The notes beneath the pieces were generated by a model that had not been told where the DNA came from, ran no database searches, and worked only from the letters and a program-made list of their open reading frames with translations. From assembly GCF_004217555.1 (NCBI RefSeq), contig NZ_SHKW01000001.1:248001-312000 (forward strand): a stretch of DNA of 64,000 nucleotides, written 5' to 3'. The DNA is from Edaphobacter modestus. GTDB lineage: Bacteria; Acidobacteriota; Terriglobia; Terriglobales; Acidobacteriaceae. Made by a program: the position numbers and the translations under genes. Shown piece by piece: positions 45,672 to 55,798 of this stretch (the first letter of the stretch is position 1; each line of letters opens with the position of its first letter).

Positions 45672-46589
45672 ATGAACGACGGTCGAGTATTACCAGGAAG
45701 TGAAGGTAAGTTCCGGACCAACGTCGGGCGCCGAAATTACAGCATACCCCAATCCGCGATCGTGGCGTCGATGCCGCCACCGCCATCGAGTGTGCCACGG
45801 GACGAGGTGGACACACTCCTGCGAGAGAAACTTGATCTCCATTCAGAACTGTTCGAGGCCGCACAGATCCAGCGCAAACTAAGCGGCCCGCGTGAGTTTC
45901 GCCACGGCAGTTTACAGTTCGCAAGCGAGGTATTCGCGGCTCGCTTTATCTCAGGGGATTTCACAACGTTTTTGAAAAGCGGTTCCCAGGTTCTTATGGC
46001 GCATGGAGACATTGCCGGTAAAGGTGTTGCGGCTGGGATGTGGTTCACCAATCTGGCAGGACTTTTGCAATGTTACGGCGATCCTTATTCCGACCCTGCA
46101 AGCATCGCGTCGGAAATCAACCGCCACCTCTGCTATCTGCGGCCGGTTGCGCCATTCGCCACGGCCTTTCTCGCTCGGATTGACTGCCACCTTGGAGGAC
46201 TGACCTACTGCAATGCCGGCCATTTCCCGCCAATAGTGCTTCGCGCGGATGGCCGGACTGAATTGCTTGAGAGGGGCGGCCCTCTGTTGGGTGCTATCGA
46301 ACGCGCGAAATTTGACTTGGGCGAACTAATTCTCGAACCCGGGGACACGCTTGTCGCATACTCAGATGGTGTACTTGAATGCCGCAACACTTCAGAGGAA
46401 GAGTTTGGATTGGATCGGATACTAATGGCATTACGACACGCCAAATCGCCATCCGCTCCAGCCACGCTCATGATACTCCTTGCCACTCTACAAGACTTCG
46501 CGAATGGGAGTCCGCTTTGCGACGACGTCAGTTTGACAGTGATTCAACGCGACGCTAAATGCCAACATCCGACAGCACTTGCTGGATGA
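45672..46589 (+). CDS. PP2C/SpoIIE-type serine phosphatase (RsbU-like)
   Basis: 305 residues, with GGGGTGGAG before the ATG. A short helical start (RDEVDTLLREKLDLHSELFE) leads to the SpoIIE domain: QIQRKLSGPREFRHGSLQFA, ARFISGDFTTFLKSGSQVLM, AHGDIAGKGVAAGMWFTNLA with the metal-binding Asp-Gly pattern, YCNAGHFPPIVLRADG, LEPGDTLVAYSDGVLE and CDDVSLTVIQ. Such phosphatases act on anti-anti-sigma factors in stress and biofilm pathways. It is 31 bases after the response regulator and probably shares its transcript. Confidence 0.9.
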   Translation: MNDGRVLPGSEGKFRTNVGRRNYSIPQSAIVASMPPPPSSVPRDEVDTLLREKLDLHSELFEAAQIQRKLSGPREFRHGSLQFASEVFAARFISGDFTTFLKSGSQVLMAHGDIAGKGVAAGMWFTNLAGLLQCYGDPYSDPASIASEINRHLCYLRPVAPFATAFLARIDCHLGGLTYCNAGHFPPIVLRADGRTELLERGGPLLGAIERAKFDLGELILEPGDTLVAYSDGVLECRNTSEEEFGLDRILMALRHAKSPSAPATLMILLATLQDFANGSPLCDDVSLTVIQRDAKCQHPTALAG

Positions 46590-46678
46590 TTGAACAAGGT
46601 GAAGCCCCGCTTCACGCAACGGGAACATCGTCGTAGGTCGCCTCTCCCCCTTTCGGCGAAGAATGTCCGCGCGGCTGT

Positions 46679-48367
46679 TTACACAGACGCGGGAGAGGAG
46701 TCCTCGACCATGACAACCCTGTTTCTGCCTTCGCGTTTGGCGCGATAAAGGGCGGCATCGGCGTGCCGGAGCAGGCTCTCGGAGGATTGACCATCCCGGG
46801 GGAAGATGGCCGCGCCGATGGATACCGTGACGCTACTGTACAGATCATTGTCGAGTTCCGTGCGCAGGTTCGCGACCGCTTTGCGGATCACCTCGGCCCG
46901 GTGGAGGGTGGCTTCGGGAGTGATGTCGGGTAGGATGATAGTGAACTCTTCGCCACCGTAACGGCAGATCAGATCTTCGGTTCGTACGCAGGCGCTGAAG
47001 GTATGGGCGATCTCTTTGAGAACGGCGTCTCCGGCAGAGTGGCCGAACTGGTCGTTCAATTTTTTGAAGTGATCGATATCCATCATCAGGACGGAGAGAG
47101 CTCCCTTGCGCCGGCTGGCGCGCGCGAGTTCGCGTTCGAGAGCGATCTCGAGGAAGTGACGATTGAACAGGCTAGTGAGTCCATCGCGAATGGACTGGTG
47201 CTCCAGCTTCTTTCGCATTTCGAGGGAAGCAAGCGCCATTGCGGTGAGCTGGACGAGTTGGCGAACACCTTCCGTGCGACTTTCAACGATCTCCCTGATC
47301 GCTTCGTCGGGACAGCCGATGTAGAGGATTCCGATCGTGTCGCCATGAGCGACGAGGGGGACGCAGAGATAACAGCGAGGAGCGGATCCGATGAAGTGGT
47401 TGCAGTCGATCTGCGAGGCTCCAGGAGCATGCCAGCGAAACTGTCCAGAACGCAAGCCGCAACAGGTCTCGGGCGGAAAAATCTCGGCGATGCCGGAGTT
47501 GGTGTCGTTTGCGCTCCAGCTGGATACAGTCTCGACCATGTTTCGAGAGCTGTTGATGATGCAGAGGGAACCGTTGGTTCCGGAGAGCAGCTCGGAGAAA
47601 CGGAATGCTGCGGAGCGGTGGACCTGGGGGGCATCGGTGCAGAGCTGCAGATCGTCGCGGGCGAGGGACAGCAGCTGCACCTCGCGCCCATGGTTCCGGA
47701 GCGAGTGAACGCTGTTGCTGAGCTCCTGATTTGTCCTGGCCGCGGCTTCGACGACCCGGCCACGTAGGATCGCGTCACGCAGCAGAAGGCTGAAGAGGAC
47801 GATCATGGTTGAAAAGCAAATGCCTGCTAAGCCGAGCTCGGTAAGGGTTGAGATCTGGGATCTGCGCTGCGTGGTCTCATCTCTTTGCTTAAGCAGTTCC
47901 TGTTCCTGCCCTGCCATCAGAGAGAGTGTCTGCTGGCAGTGCAGGACATGCGCCTCGGCATGCACAAGGTCCGGAGGATTCGTGCTGAGATCGTGGAGAA
48001 GTGCGGTAGAACAGGTATCCAGCTCGTTGAGATTGGAGGTCTGGTGGGTGTTGTCGGCAACCAGGCTTCGCAGGCGAGTGGCGCGCGTGCGGAGTTGAAT
48101 CGTATTACGACGCGAGTTGGAGAGCTGAACTTCATCCTGCGTAACCCGATAAAATCTGCTGCCGGATTCGGTACGCTGCGTCAGGTCCGAGGCGGTCTGA
48201 ATAGAAAGCAGAACCTCCCGTGTGTGTTCGGCCCATCGGCCCGCAGAGATAAGGTTCTGCGTGTTCCGGAAGAGAAAGATCGCGCCTCCTGTGGTGAACA
48301 GGACAGATCCCAGGGCAGCAAGCAGAATCAGCTTGATAGCAGCGGTCGATTTGGGGAGTTTATCCAT
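46679..48367 (-). CDS. Membrane diguanylate cyclase (CHASE3-GAF-GGDEF)
   Basis: 562 residues. TM1 ~12-34 (IKLILLAALGSVLFTTGGAI), a CHASE3-like periplasmic helix bundle ~35-185, TM2 ~187-210 (LGLAGICFSTMIVLFSLLL), a GAF-like domain ~245-390 (LCIINSSRNMVETVSSWSAN, YLCVPLVAHGDTIGILYIG) and GGDEF ~395-555. The active site reads CRYGGEEFTIIL, so catalysis is expected, and RTED five residues upstream is an intact inhibitory I-site. It should make c-di-GMP. It lies 50 bp beyond the bcsC end on the same strand, close to a cellulose synthase whose PilZ domain would have sensed c-di-GMP; that synthase is now broken. Confidence 0.93.
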   Translation of the reverse strand: MDKLPKSTAAIKLILLAALGSVLFTTGGAIFLFRNTQNLISAGRWAEHTREVLLSIQTASDLTQRTESGSRFYRVTQDEVQLSNSRRNTIQLRTRATRLRSLVADNTHQTSNLNELDTCSTALLHDLSTNPPDLVHAEAHVLHCQQTLSLMAGQEQELLKQRDETTQRRSQISTLTELGLAGICFSTMIVLFSLLLRDAILRGRVVEAAARTNQELSNSVHSLRNHGREVQLLSLARDDLQLCTDAPQVHRSAAFRFSELLSGTNGSLCIINSSRNMVETVSSWSANDTNSGIAEIFPPETCCGLRSGQFRWHAPGASQIDCNHFIGSAPRCYLCVPLVAHGDTIGILYIGCPDEAIREIVESRTEGVRQLVQLTAMALASLEMRKKLEHQSIRDGLTSLFNRHFLEIALERELARASRRKGALSVLMMDIDHFKKLNDQFGHSAGDAVLKEIAHTFSACVRTEDLICRYGGEEFTIILPDITPEATLHRAEVIRKAVANLRTELDNDLYSSVTVSIGAAIFPRDGQSSESLLRHADAALYRAKREGRNRVVMVEDSSPASV

Positions 48368-48418
48368 GCAGTGATCCGCGGCCCTCGGAGCTTTCGGAAT
48401 GACGAACGTGTGGTTGCA

Positions 48419-51400
48419 TCAGGGAATCAAAAGGGGCCTCAAGCCGGTTCGCCGATCAAGCCCGGTGGGTCCCCTGAAGGAGTCCAGCGATTGCGGGTGG
48501 GTGACGTAGCGGAGGTAGAAGCCAGCACGGCTGTTGATGTAGCTGCGTGAGTTGTCGACAGTGAAGAAGCCGCCCACATGCCAGTGCTCGGTCATCAGGT
48601 AGGAACCTTCCGCCTCCATGTTGTAGTTGGCTCCCACGCTGGTTCGTTCGGGCAGGTAGGGATTGTTGTTCGCGATCTGCAGACCGGGGTCGAGCGGGTA
48701 ATAGGGTGCGGCGTCTTCCTGAAAGGCCTGCAGACCGATGGATCCGGCGGCGCGGTAGTGGAATCGCGTGCCCTGATGTCCTTCGAAGGTAATGGGAACA
48801 TTGCTGAGCAGGTAAGCTCCGGGCGAGAAATATCCTCCATTGCCATAGGTGAACAAGCGCTGATTGTTGGCAAAGTGCATGCCGAAGATATTCATTCCGA
48901 GGGTCAGCTTGCCGTATTCCGGTCTCTCCCAGGTGGACCAGTAGGCTCCGGCGTAACCGTCGATTCGGGTGTTAGAGCGGATATGCTGGCCGGTGATGTA
49001 TTGTCCCCCGCCGGCGATGTACCAGCCTGAGGATGCGTCCCCACGATTGACCTGGATGGAGCCTGCATTGGCGATAACTCCTCCCCAGATATATCCGCTG
49101 TTATTGGGGGAGATGGAGCCGGGATCGCGGAGTCCGGCGTAGGAGAGCTGTGAGTCTTCGATCGATTGGCGATCGAAGGTGACGGTCACGGGGCCGGCGT
49201 CCGGCTGGATAAGAAGTCGTCCGGTGACGTTTTCAACCAGGAAGCCGTGGGGGGCGTGTAGCCGATCGCGGCCCCGAAGCTCCGGGTCCTGAGCTGCAGT
49301 TCGCCGCCGACTCCCGCAGAGGATTGGGCATTGGCGACAGCTCCGACGGGAAGGGTTCCAAGCTGGAATGTTGCGTTCGAGTCGGTGATGCCGCCCTGCA
49401 GGAGGGTGGGATGAACAATGACCGAGAGCCGCGCTCCATTGGCGATCATCGAAGACTGTTCAATGTCGGCGGTGAAGATGGTGAGGCGATCGTAGCCAGG
49501 CTGCCCGCTATGGAAGGCCACCCAAGATCTTCCGCCCAGATAAGGGCTCGATGCTGCCTGGATGGCGTCAAGATGCTGTTCCATATCCTCGCGCGGGCTT
49601 AGCTGGCGTGGCACGACGACGGCAGAGCCGGTAAGAGGAGGCAGAGCCTCGGCGGGTGCGGGAGGAGACGTGAGCATAGCGACGGATCGAGGGCTGTCGA
49701 GGGTGTCGACGCCCTGTGTAGAGCGCGGTGGCAGCCATGCGTTGGAGGATCGGGCGGCCCCACGCTGGTCAGTCGGTAAGGGGTCCTCTGTCGCGAGAGA
49801 GGGAAGAGCGGTAGCACGACTGGCTGAGGTGTTGGTGGAGGAGGATGCCGGCCGAGAGTTGTTGTGGCGCGCGGGAGGCTGTTCGATCGCATCGAGCTGG
49901 GAATCGCTGTCGGTGTCGTCGCTGCCGAACGCTGGATGCGTGCTCGATGGCGTGGACTTTGCGGATTTGTTCGGCTTGAGGGGCTGAAGAGTGCCGTCGT
50001 TGTCCGAGAGTGAGCCGGTTGGCGAGGAGCTCCAGTCAAAGCTATCTCGATTTACACGGGCCGGTCTACGCGGACTTGGAGGAGCGAGAGGCGCTTCCGT
50101 CTCTGAGGGCAGGTCGGAGAGATCGGATTCGTGGCTGCGGAGGGAGGAGGAGCGCGTGGGCCAGAGCGTCTGCCGGTCGTCCGGATTGCCTCTTCCTGAA
50201 GAGAGGGTTTGACCAGATGCATCGGCTGAAGAGCTGAGCATACGGAACAACTCCTGCGCGGCCGGAAGCTGAGATGCGCTGGAGTTGCGGGCTTTCGATG
50301 AAGTCAGCTCGTACTTGCTCTCGGGCTGACCGGCGGCCTGCAGGGCGGCACGATAGTATGCGGCGGCACGGCGGGAGTCGCCGCGCTGCTGTTCGAACTC
50401 GGCGGCGAGCTGGAGGATCTGGGCGTCGCGTCCGAAACGGCCGAGCGCGGTCTGCAACCAGGCTTCGGCCTGCTTGCGATTCCCGGCGGCGAGAGCAGCG
50501 CGGATGGCCGAGGCGCAGATGGCTCTGTCGGCCTGCGAGATATCGTCGCGCGCATAGAGCAGCACAGCGTGCTTTGGTTCGCCGGCCTCGACGTAGGTGT
50601 CTGCGAGAGCGTCATTCACCGAGAGGTCGGAGGGGAAGGCGCGGAGTGCTGCGGAGAGGATGAGCACCGCGGCCTGCGGCTTGCCTTGCAGCCGCAGTTG
50701 TGTGGCGCGTTTGAGAGCCCAGCTCGTCCACAGATGCGAGAGATCTTCCTGCTGATCCGAGGTTAGATCGTCCTCGCTGCTCAGCTGCTGGATGATATCG
50801 GAAAGTCGCGTGTTGGCGCCTGCCTGCAGATAGAGCCAGCCTTCCTGAATTTGGACTGAAGCGGGAGGCACGATGCCCTGCTCGCTGTAGATGTCGTTGA
50901 CGCGATCGATAGCGGCTGTTGCGCGACGGTTGTTTCCCGAAGCACCGTAAACGGCAGCTGTGGCTTGCAAGTAGTCAGGGTTGTCCTGCAAAGAAGAGCT
51001 GATGTCCTCAGGCATCTGCTGGATCTGCCGGAGGGCTTCACGATCGTGACCAGTCGCATGAAGTCCCTGGAGATATCCGATCCATGCCTGCTTCGAATCT
51101 GGATGCTCATCGGTAATGCGCTGGTAGAGCTGCACGGCCCGGTCCTTGTCGCCGTGTGCTATCTCGACGGAGGCGAGTTGGAGTTGCAACGAAAGAGAAG
51201 GATGAATCCGGAGCGCACGCTGGAGAGTCGCGCGCGCCGCGTCGATCTGGGATTGCGACTGATAGATGCCGGCGAGCATCGACAAAAAGTCAGCGTCGGT
51301 CTGGGTTGCGGAGGAGACCTCCGGGGGCATCTGCTGGAAGGCACGGAGCGCTTCCTCGTCGCGGCCTCCGAGGTGTTCGGCGATGATCACTCCGCGCCAG

Positions 51401-51690
51401 GCGTCGGCATTGTCGGGATCGGCGTCGAGTACTCTTCGGTAGCTGCGGATGGCGTTGTTATAGCGTTTGGCCGCCATCATCAGGGAGGCGTACTGGAGCT
51501 GTTTCGGGGCGGAGGTCTCGCTGCCGTCACTGGTCTGGACTAAACCAAGGGCGCGGTTGAGAATGCGGTCTGACTGGGCCCGCTGGCCGTTCTGCGATTG
51601 CGAAAGAAAGAGAGCTCGCCAGGCGGGAAGAGACTTGGCATCGAGTCGGACGGCCCGCTGCGTTCGCCATCGCCAGCAGAACCCCACCCA
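48419..51690 (-). pseudogene. bcsC: Cellulose export protein BcsC: N-terminal part lost, frameshift before the barrel
   Basis: Minus strand. TPR-type helices run from ~51690 (QRAVRLDAKSLPAWRALFLS, MMAAKRYNNAIRSYRRVLDA, DPDNADAWRGVIIAEHLGGR and many more), then a long S/P-rich linker, then the outer-membrane beta-barrel beginning QLGTLPVGAVANAQSSAGVG. At ~49256 a run of six C (minus strand) shifts the frame: GAAIGYTP should continue HGFLVENVTGRLLIQPDAGP, which appears only in another frame and joins the barrel end (VTFDRQSIEDSQLSYAGLRD... to 48419). At the 5' side the gene is fused out of frame to the start of bcsB. It cannot make a working exporter unless both lesions are corrected. Confidence 0.85.
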
Positions 51691-52198
51691 CCTCGAAGGT
51701 GGAGGCCTGGTTGATCGTGGCCCACAGGCGCTCGTCCGCGGGGTCCTCACACTTTGCTGCGTAGTGGCCGCGGAGATGGATCTCGAGCGTGTTCTGCGCG
51801 GCGATAAGATCGGCGGGCACGGGAATGTCGGCGGTCAGGTCGGATGCGTCGGACTTTCCGGCGTCGGGCGGCATGACCAGGTTGGTGAGGGAGGTGTCGT
51901 TGAATGAAACGGTCAAAAGGCTTCTCTCGGGGATCATGCCGGGAGAGAAGCGATAGTGCAGATGCAGCATGCCTTTCTGAGCGACCTGCGATGCGCTGAG
52001 GATAAACGGCGTCCTCGCCGACGCATCCCAGCCTCGAAGGGTGATGCCGTTGTTGTAGCCAGCGTCGCGGAGAGAGATGGTGCTCTGAAAGGTGCGCAAG
52101 GGAGTCGGCTGCGGAGGACGCTCAGCGTGGAGCTTCGCCGAAGCAAGCGGGAGCAGGCACAACAGAAGAGCAGCCGTGATCTCGGCTTCGCGGCTCAT
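51680..52198 (-). pseudogene. bcsB: Cellulose synthase regulatory subunit BcsB, N-terminal remnant
   Basis: From ATG 52198 (MSREAEITAALLLCLLPLAS, signal peptide) the BcsB family is clear: STISLRDAGYNNGITLRGWD, LHLHYRFSPGMIPERSLLTV, SFNDTSLTNLVMPP, LIAAQNTLEIHLRGHYAAKC and EDPADERLWATINQASTFEV. Only about 170 residues remain out of the 700 or more expected. At ~51680 the frame passes into bcsC coding sequence read in the wrong frame, and stops at 51527. There is no stop codon between the bcsA tail and this remnant in this frame. Confidence 0.83.
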
Positions 52199-54338
52199 CA
52201 GCTTCGCCTTGCGGCTGGGAATGAATCCTGTGAAGGAGTAGCGGATCCCCCGGACCGAGAACCGGATTATGGCAGCGAGGCTCTTCAACGGGCGGTCGCG
52301 AGGATGATCTTCGGTGAGCCAGGAGTCCGCGCGCGAGTAGAGAACCAGCGTAAGCGCCTCTTCCTGTTCGAGCGTGAGCTGCCTGTATTGAAAGCGCAGG
52401 CTGGTGCCGTTACTGCTGACAACCTTGGCGGGAAGCACGATCGGATCGCCGCCGGTGTAGATGATGTCGATCAGGCGCCCTGCTCGAGCGTGGTGGCCTG
52501 TTCTAGGCTGATGGCTCCGCCTCCGAGTGAGAGATCGGAGGAGATTCCGGAGATGGCTGCTCCGTTCAGCGTACGGATGGAGACGATCATGCTGCGGTTG
52601 AGGCGCACGCTGCCTCTACGCTGTTGAGCCTCCACGGCGACGGAGTTGGCCGTGCCGATGATGACGCAATTGAAGATGATCCAGAAGACGTTCATCAGGA
52701 CGGCGCCTTTGTGGTCGGCGTTAAGAACAAAGAATCTCCAGGGGGCCACGGCAAGGCCGAGATAGTTGAACAGAAGCATAACGCCGTAGGGCCTTGCGAT
52801 GGTCTTATCGAAGTACCGGTTCTTGACGACACCGCCCTTGGCGGTAACGTTGAATTTGCCCAGTTTTGGGTTGGCCAGCGCTAGCAGTGTCGGACCCAGA
52901 ATGTAGGGCGCAAGTACGGTCTCGTAGATCTCGTTCCAGAAGGAATAGCGATACTTTCCCTGCAGACGAGAGTTGGTCAGGGTAGAAAGAACGAGGTGAG
53001 GAATGGCATACGCGGCGATAGTGATCCACAAGCCCGGAATGTTGCGCAAGCCGAAGAGCATGTAGACCAGCGGCGCGGTAAGAAAGATGAGCCGCGGCAG
53101 AGCATAGAGGAAATGCACCATCGCATTGAAGTAGCAGAGCCGCTGGGCGAGCTTGAGACCGCGCGCGAACAGGGGATTGTCCGTGCGCAGGATCTGGATC
53201 ATTCCCCGTGCCCAGCGGATGCGCTGGCCCACGTGTGCAGAAAGGCTCTCCGTGGCCAGACCCGCAGCCTGAGGCCGGTTGATATAGGCGGTATTCCATC
53301 CCCGCATCTGCATACGCAGGGAGGTATGCGCGTCCTCGGTCACCGTCTCCACGGCGATCCCGCCGATCTCATCGAGCGCCGAGCGGCGAAGAACGGCGCA
53401 AGAGCCGCAGAAGAAGGTCGCGTTCCAGAGATCGTTGCCATCCTGCAGCAGCCTGTAGAACAACTCGCCCTCGTTGGGAACTGTTCTGTAGCTTCCAAGG
53501 TTACGTTCGAACGGGTCCGGGGAGTAGAAGTGATGCGGTGTCTGAAGCATGCCGAGTTTCCTATCTTTCAGGAACCATCCGGCGGTGACCTGGAGGAAAC
53601 TTCTTGTCGGTACGTGGTCGCAATCGAAGATGGCGACCAGAGGAGAGGTCATGCGCTTCAAGGCGCTATTGATGTTGCCCGCCTTGGCATGCTTATTATC
53701 GGGCCGGACGACGTAACCGATGCCAATGTTCTCGCAGAAGTCACGAAACTCCGGCTGGCGACCATCGTCGAGGAGATAAACGTGCACCTTGTCGCTGGGG
53801 TATCGATATTGATGGAGGCGAGCGCCGTAGAGCGAACCACGGAGAGAGGTTCGTTATAGGTGGGGATCAGAAGATCCACGTCAGGCCACTCGCCGATGTC
53901 ATTCGGAAGGGGTGCCGGTGGCCTTCGCAGCGGATAGATCATCTGTATGAAGCCGAGCAGCAGGATTGCGAAGGCGTACATCTCGGCCGCGAGCAGGAGA
54001 AACATGAAGAACAGCTCTAAGACGCGCAGGTTGCTGCTGGGATCGGTGACGACCTCGTAGACCTGGGTGACACGCCAGACGGCGTAGCGGCAGGTGGTCA
54101 GCATCGACGCGACGATGAGCATCAGCGTCGCGACATAAGCCTGAGAGAAGGTATAGAGCGCGAGACCGATGAGGAGGGTCAGCGAACCTACGATCGCCTG
54201 TTGCTTCCAGTCGAAACGCAGTGTTACGCACTGGAAGGCCAGCACGGCGACGATGAGGTAGAGAATGGTTCGTCCTGTCCGTCCTGCAATACTTTCACTC
54301 GCTCCGAGGTGGCTCCATAGCTCACTCGCCTTCTTCAT
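52199..54338 (-). pseudogene. bcsA: Cellulose synthase catalytic subunit BcsA with two frameshifts
   Basis: Three frames make one BcsA: (1) from ATG 54338, N-terminal membrane helices (TILYLIVAVLAFQCVTLRFD) and the first GT2 Asp motif PDVDLLIPTYNEPLSVVRST; (2) from ~53809, VHVYLLDDGRQPEF, AIFDCDHVPTRSFLQVTAGW, TVTEDAHTSLRMQMRGWN (TED) and QRIRWARGMIQIL (QxxRW), then more membrane helices and the start of PilZ (GSVRLNRSMIVSIRTLNGAA); (3) from ~52472, LIDIIYTGGDPIVLPAKVVS and FQYRQLTLEQEEALTLVLYS. Each break is a lost base: GAxTAC to GATAC at ~53809 and GCxCTG to GCCTG at ~52472. All catalytic motifs remain, so loss is recent or the breaks are errors. Confidence 0.85.
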
Positions 54339-55237
54339 TGCTCACTCCACCGCTGATGAGCGCTTGAGGGCGTAATCGGTCTGGGAATCTCGAGCCAGTG
54401 CGCGATCTCGCTACACACCGCCGCGGCTTGGGACTTCCGAGCGAAGAAGGGCAGCACGATTCCCTCGGAGAGAGACTCCTGGATCTCCGCCTGACGGTAG
54501 ATTGGCTTTTTGAAGAGTTGATCGCCGAGCAGCTGGTTCAGGCTGGCATAGACGGTCTTCGCAAGCGGAGATTCGTCCATCTGGTTGACGACATACAGAA
54601 CCCGGTCAGGGGGATTCTTAAACGTGCCGAGAAGTGCTGTTACTGCCTCGGCGTATCTCACCGCAGAAGGGTCCGGAACTAGAGGGATCAGGAGAACCTG
54701 GCACTCCTGGAGGCAGGTCGCAAGTTCCTGGCCGGAGACTCCGCTGAGATCGAACAAGATATAGTCAGCTGGATCGGTCCTGAGATGGTCGTCCATCTCG
54801 GGAATTGCCGGATCGTTCGGGTCGCGGGCGAGAATGCGGACAGGGAGCTCCTTTCCTCCGGGAGCGAAAAACGAGCGCATTCCCGGGCGGGTCGTCGTGG
54901 CTCCATAGTGAAAGGCGAGCGTGGGCCACGGAGCGGCATCGACCAGCAGCACCCGTTTGCCGTGCTGCCACAGGATGCTTCCGAGGCTAGCGGCAAGCGT
55001 ACTTTTGCCTGCGCCTCCCATGGGGGAGAAGATTCCGATCCGGACATGCTCCGGACGTGAAGAGTCGGCCACGACCGTCTCGGCTTGTTCCGGCGGTTTC
55101 GGGCTTCGGTGACGGCCGAAGGTCCTGTAAGACGATTGGTCCAGACGAAAGCCAGAAAAGAGGGCGTTTACATCTCGATTCGGCTCTGGATCTTCAGACT
55201 TCGCAGATGGCTGGTCGGGATGATTGGGTCTCGGCAA
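54335..55237 (-). CDS. bcsQ: BcsQ/YhjQ-like MinD/ParA-family ATPase of the cellulose operon
   Basis: 300 residues from TTG 55237, preceded by GGGAGGT three bases upstream. A ~65-residue disordered N-terminus (PNHPDQPSAKSEDPEPNRDV) is followed by the deviant Walker A IGIFSPMGGAGKSTLAASLG, VLLVDAAPWPTLAFHYGATT, DYILFDLSGVSGQELATCLQ and YVVNQMDESPLAKTVYASLN. In cellulose producers it helps place or activate the synthase at the cell pole. It overlaps the bcsA start by four bases and is the only intact gene of the operon. Confidence 0.88.
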   Translation of the reverse strand: MPRPNHPDQPSAKSEDPEPNRDVNALFSGFRLDQSSYRTFGRHRSPKPPEQAETVVADSSRPEHVRIGIFSPMGGAGKSTLAASLGSILWQHGKRVLLVDAAPWPTLAFHYGATTTRPGMRSFFAPGGKELPVRILARDPNDPAIPEMDDHLRTDPADYILFDLSGVSGQELATCLQECQVLLIPLVPDPSAVRYAEAVTALLGTFKNPPDRVLYVVNQMDESPLAKTVYASLNQLLGDQLFKKPIYRQAEIQESLSEGIVLPFFARKSQAAAVCSEIAHWLEIPRPITPSSAHQRWSEQ

Positions 55238-55289
55238 GCTACCTCCCGCACACGTGAGGTCCCTGAACCGGCTGGGTCACACGAATTTT

Positions 55290-55315
55290 GGTTACTAAAG
55301 ATAACATGGGTAACC
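55290..55315. promoter_or_regulatory. GGTTAC-n14-GTAACC dyad upstream of bcsQ
   Basis: GGTTAC at 55290-55295 and GTAACC at 55310-55315 form a perfect 6-bp inverted repeat about 55-80 bases upstream of the bcsQ start. A further GGTAAC occurs near 55340. It could be an operator for the cellulose operon; there is no direct proof. Confidence 0.35.
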
Positions 55316-55389
55316 ATCCCCAAAAACCGCCTAGAAAGGGCTATTGACAGGTAACATTCGGCTTGAATTTGTGGGAAAGAAATGGATGC

Positions 55390-55790
55390 CAAGTTGCGTC
55401 AAGAGTTTCGTCGGTGCCGGTCCGAGGAAGACTGTGCCAGGGATTCGCTGGCAGAAACTACACCTATTCGCATTCCCTGCTGTCGCATACTCGCGGCTGA
55501 GGTGTGAGAGAAAGCCATCCCCCTTTGAAGGCTGTTGTGGCGAGTCTCCTGCCGGCAGACCTGCTTCTGGTATTGCAAGGAGCTCATCGCGGGACCGCGC
55601 GGAAGTAGCGATTCAACGAAGCCACACTCATGTGAACGCTTCTGGCAAGTCTGTCGGCAGAGAAGGGCTCGCGGGAAGTGAGCACGAATTTACCGACAGA
55701 CGGAGCAATCTTGGCCGTGCGGCCATGTTCTCCACCCGCCGCACCATCAGACCGTGCTCTCCCCGCAACGTACGCCACATCGGTGAGCCG
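55390..55790 (-). pseudogene. AraC-family regulator remnant
   Basis: Minus-strand pieces in different frames give FSADRLARSVHMSVASLNRY and FRAVP (first helix-turn-helix of an AraC domain), then MSSLQYQKQVCRQETRH, which matches the usual MSPLQYQKQLRLQEARR linker, and a degenerate LSHLSREYATAGNAN for the second. Breaks fall near 55585 and 55545. The effector-binding part upstream is cut off by the IS5-type element at 55799. Confidence 0.5.
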
Positions 55791-55798
55791 TTGGTCTA

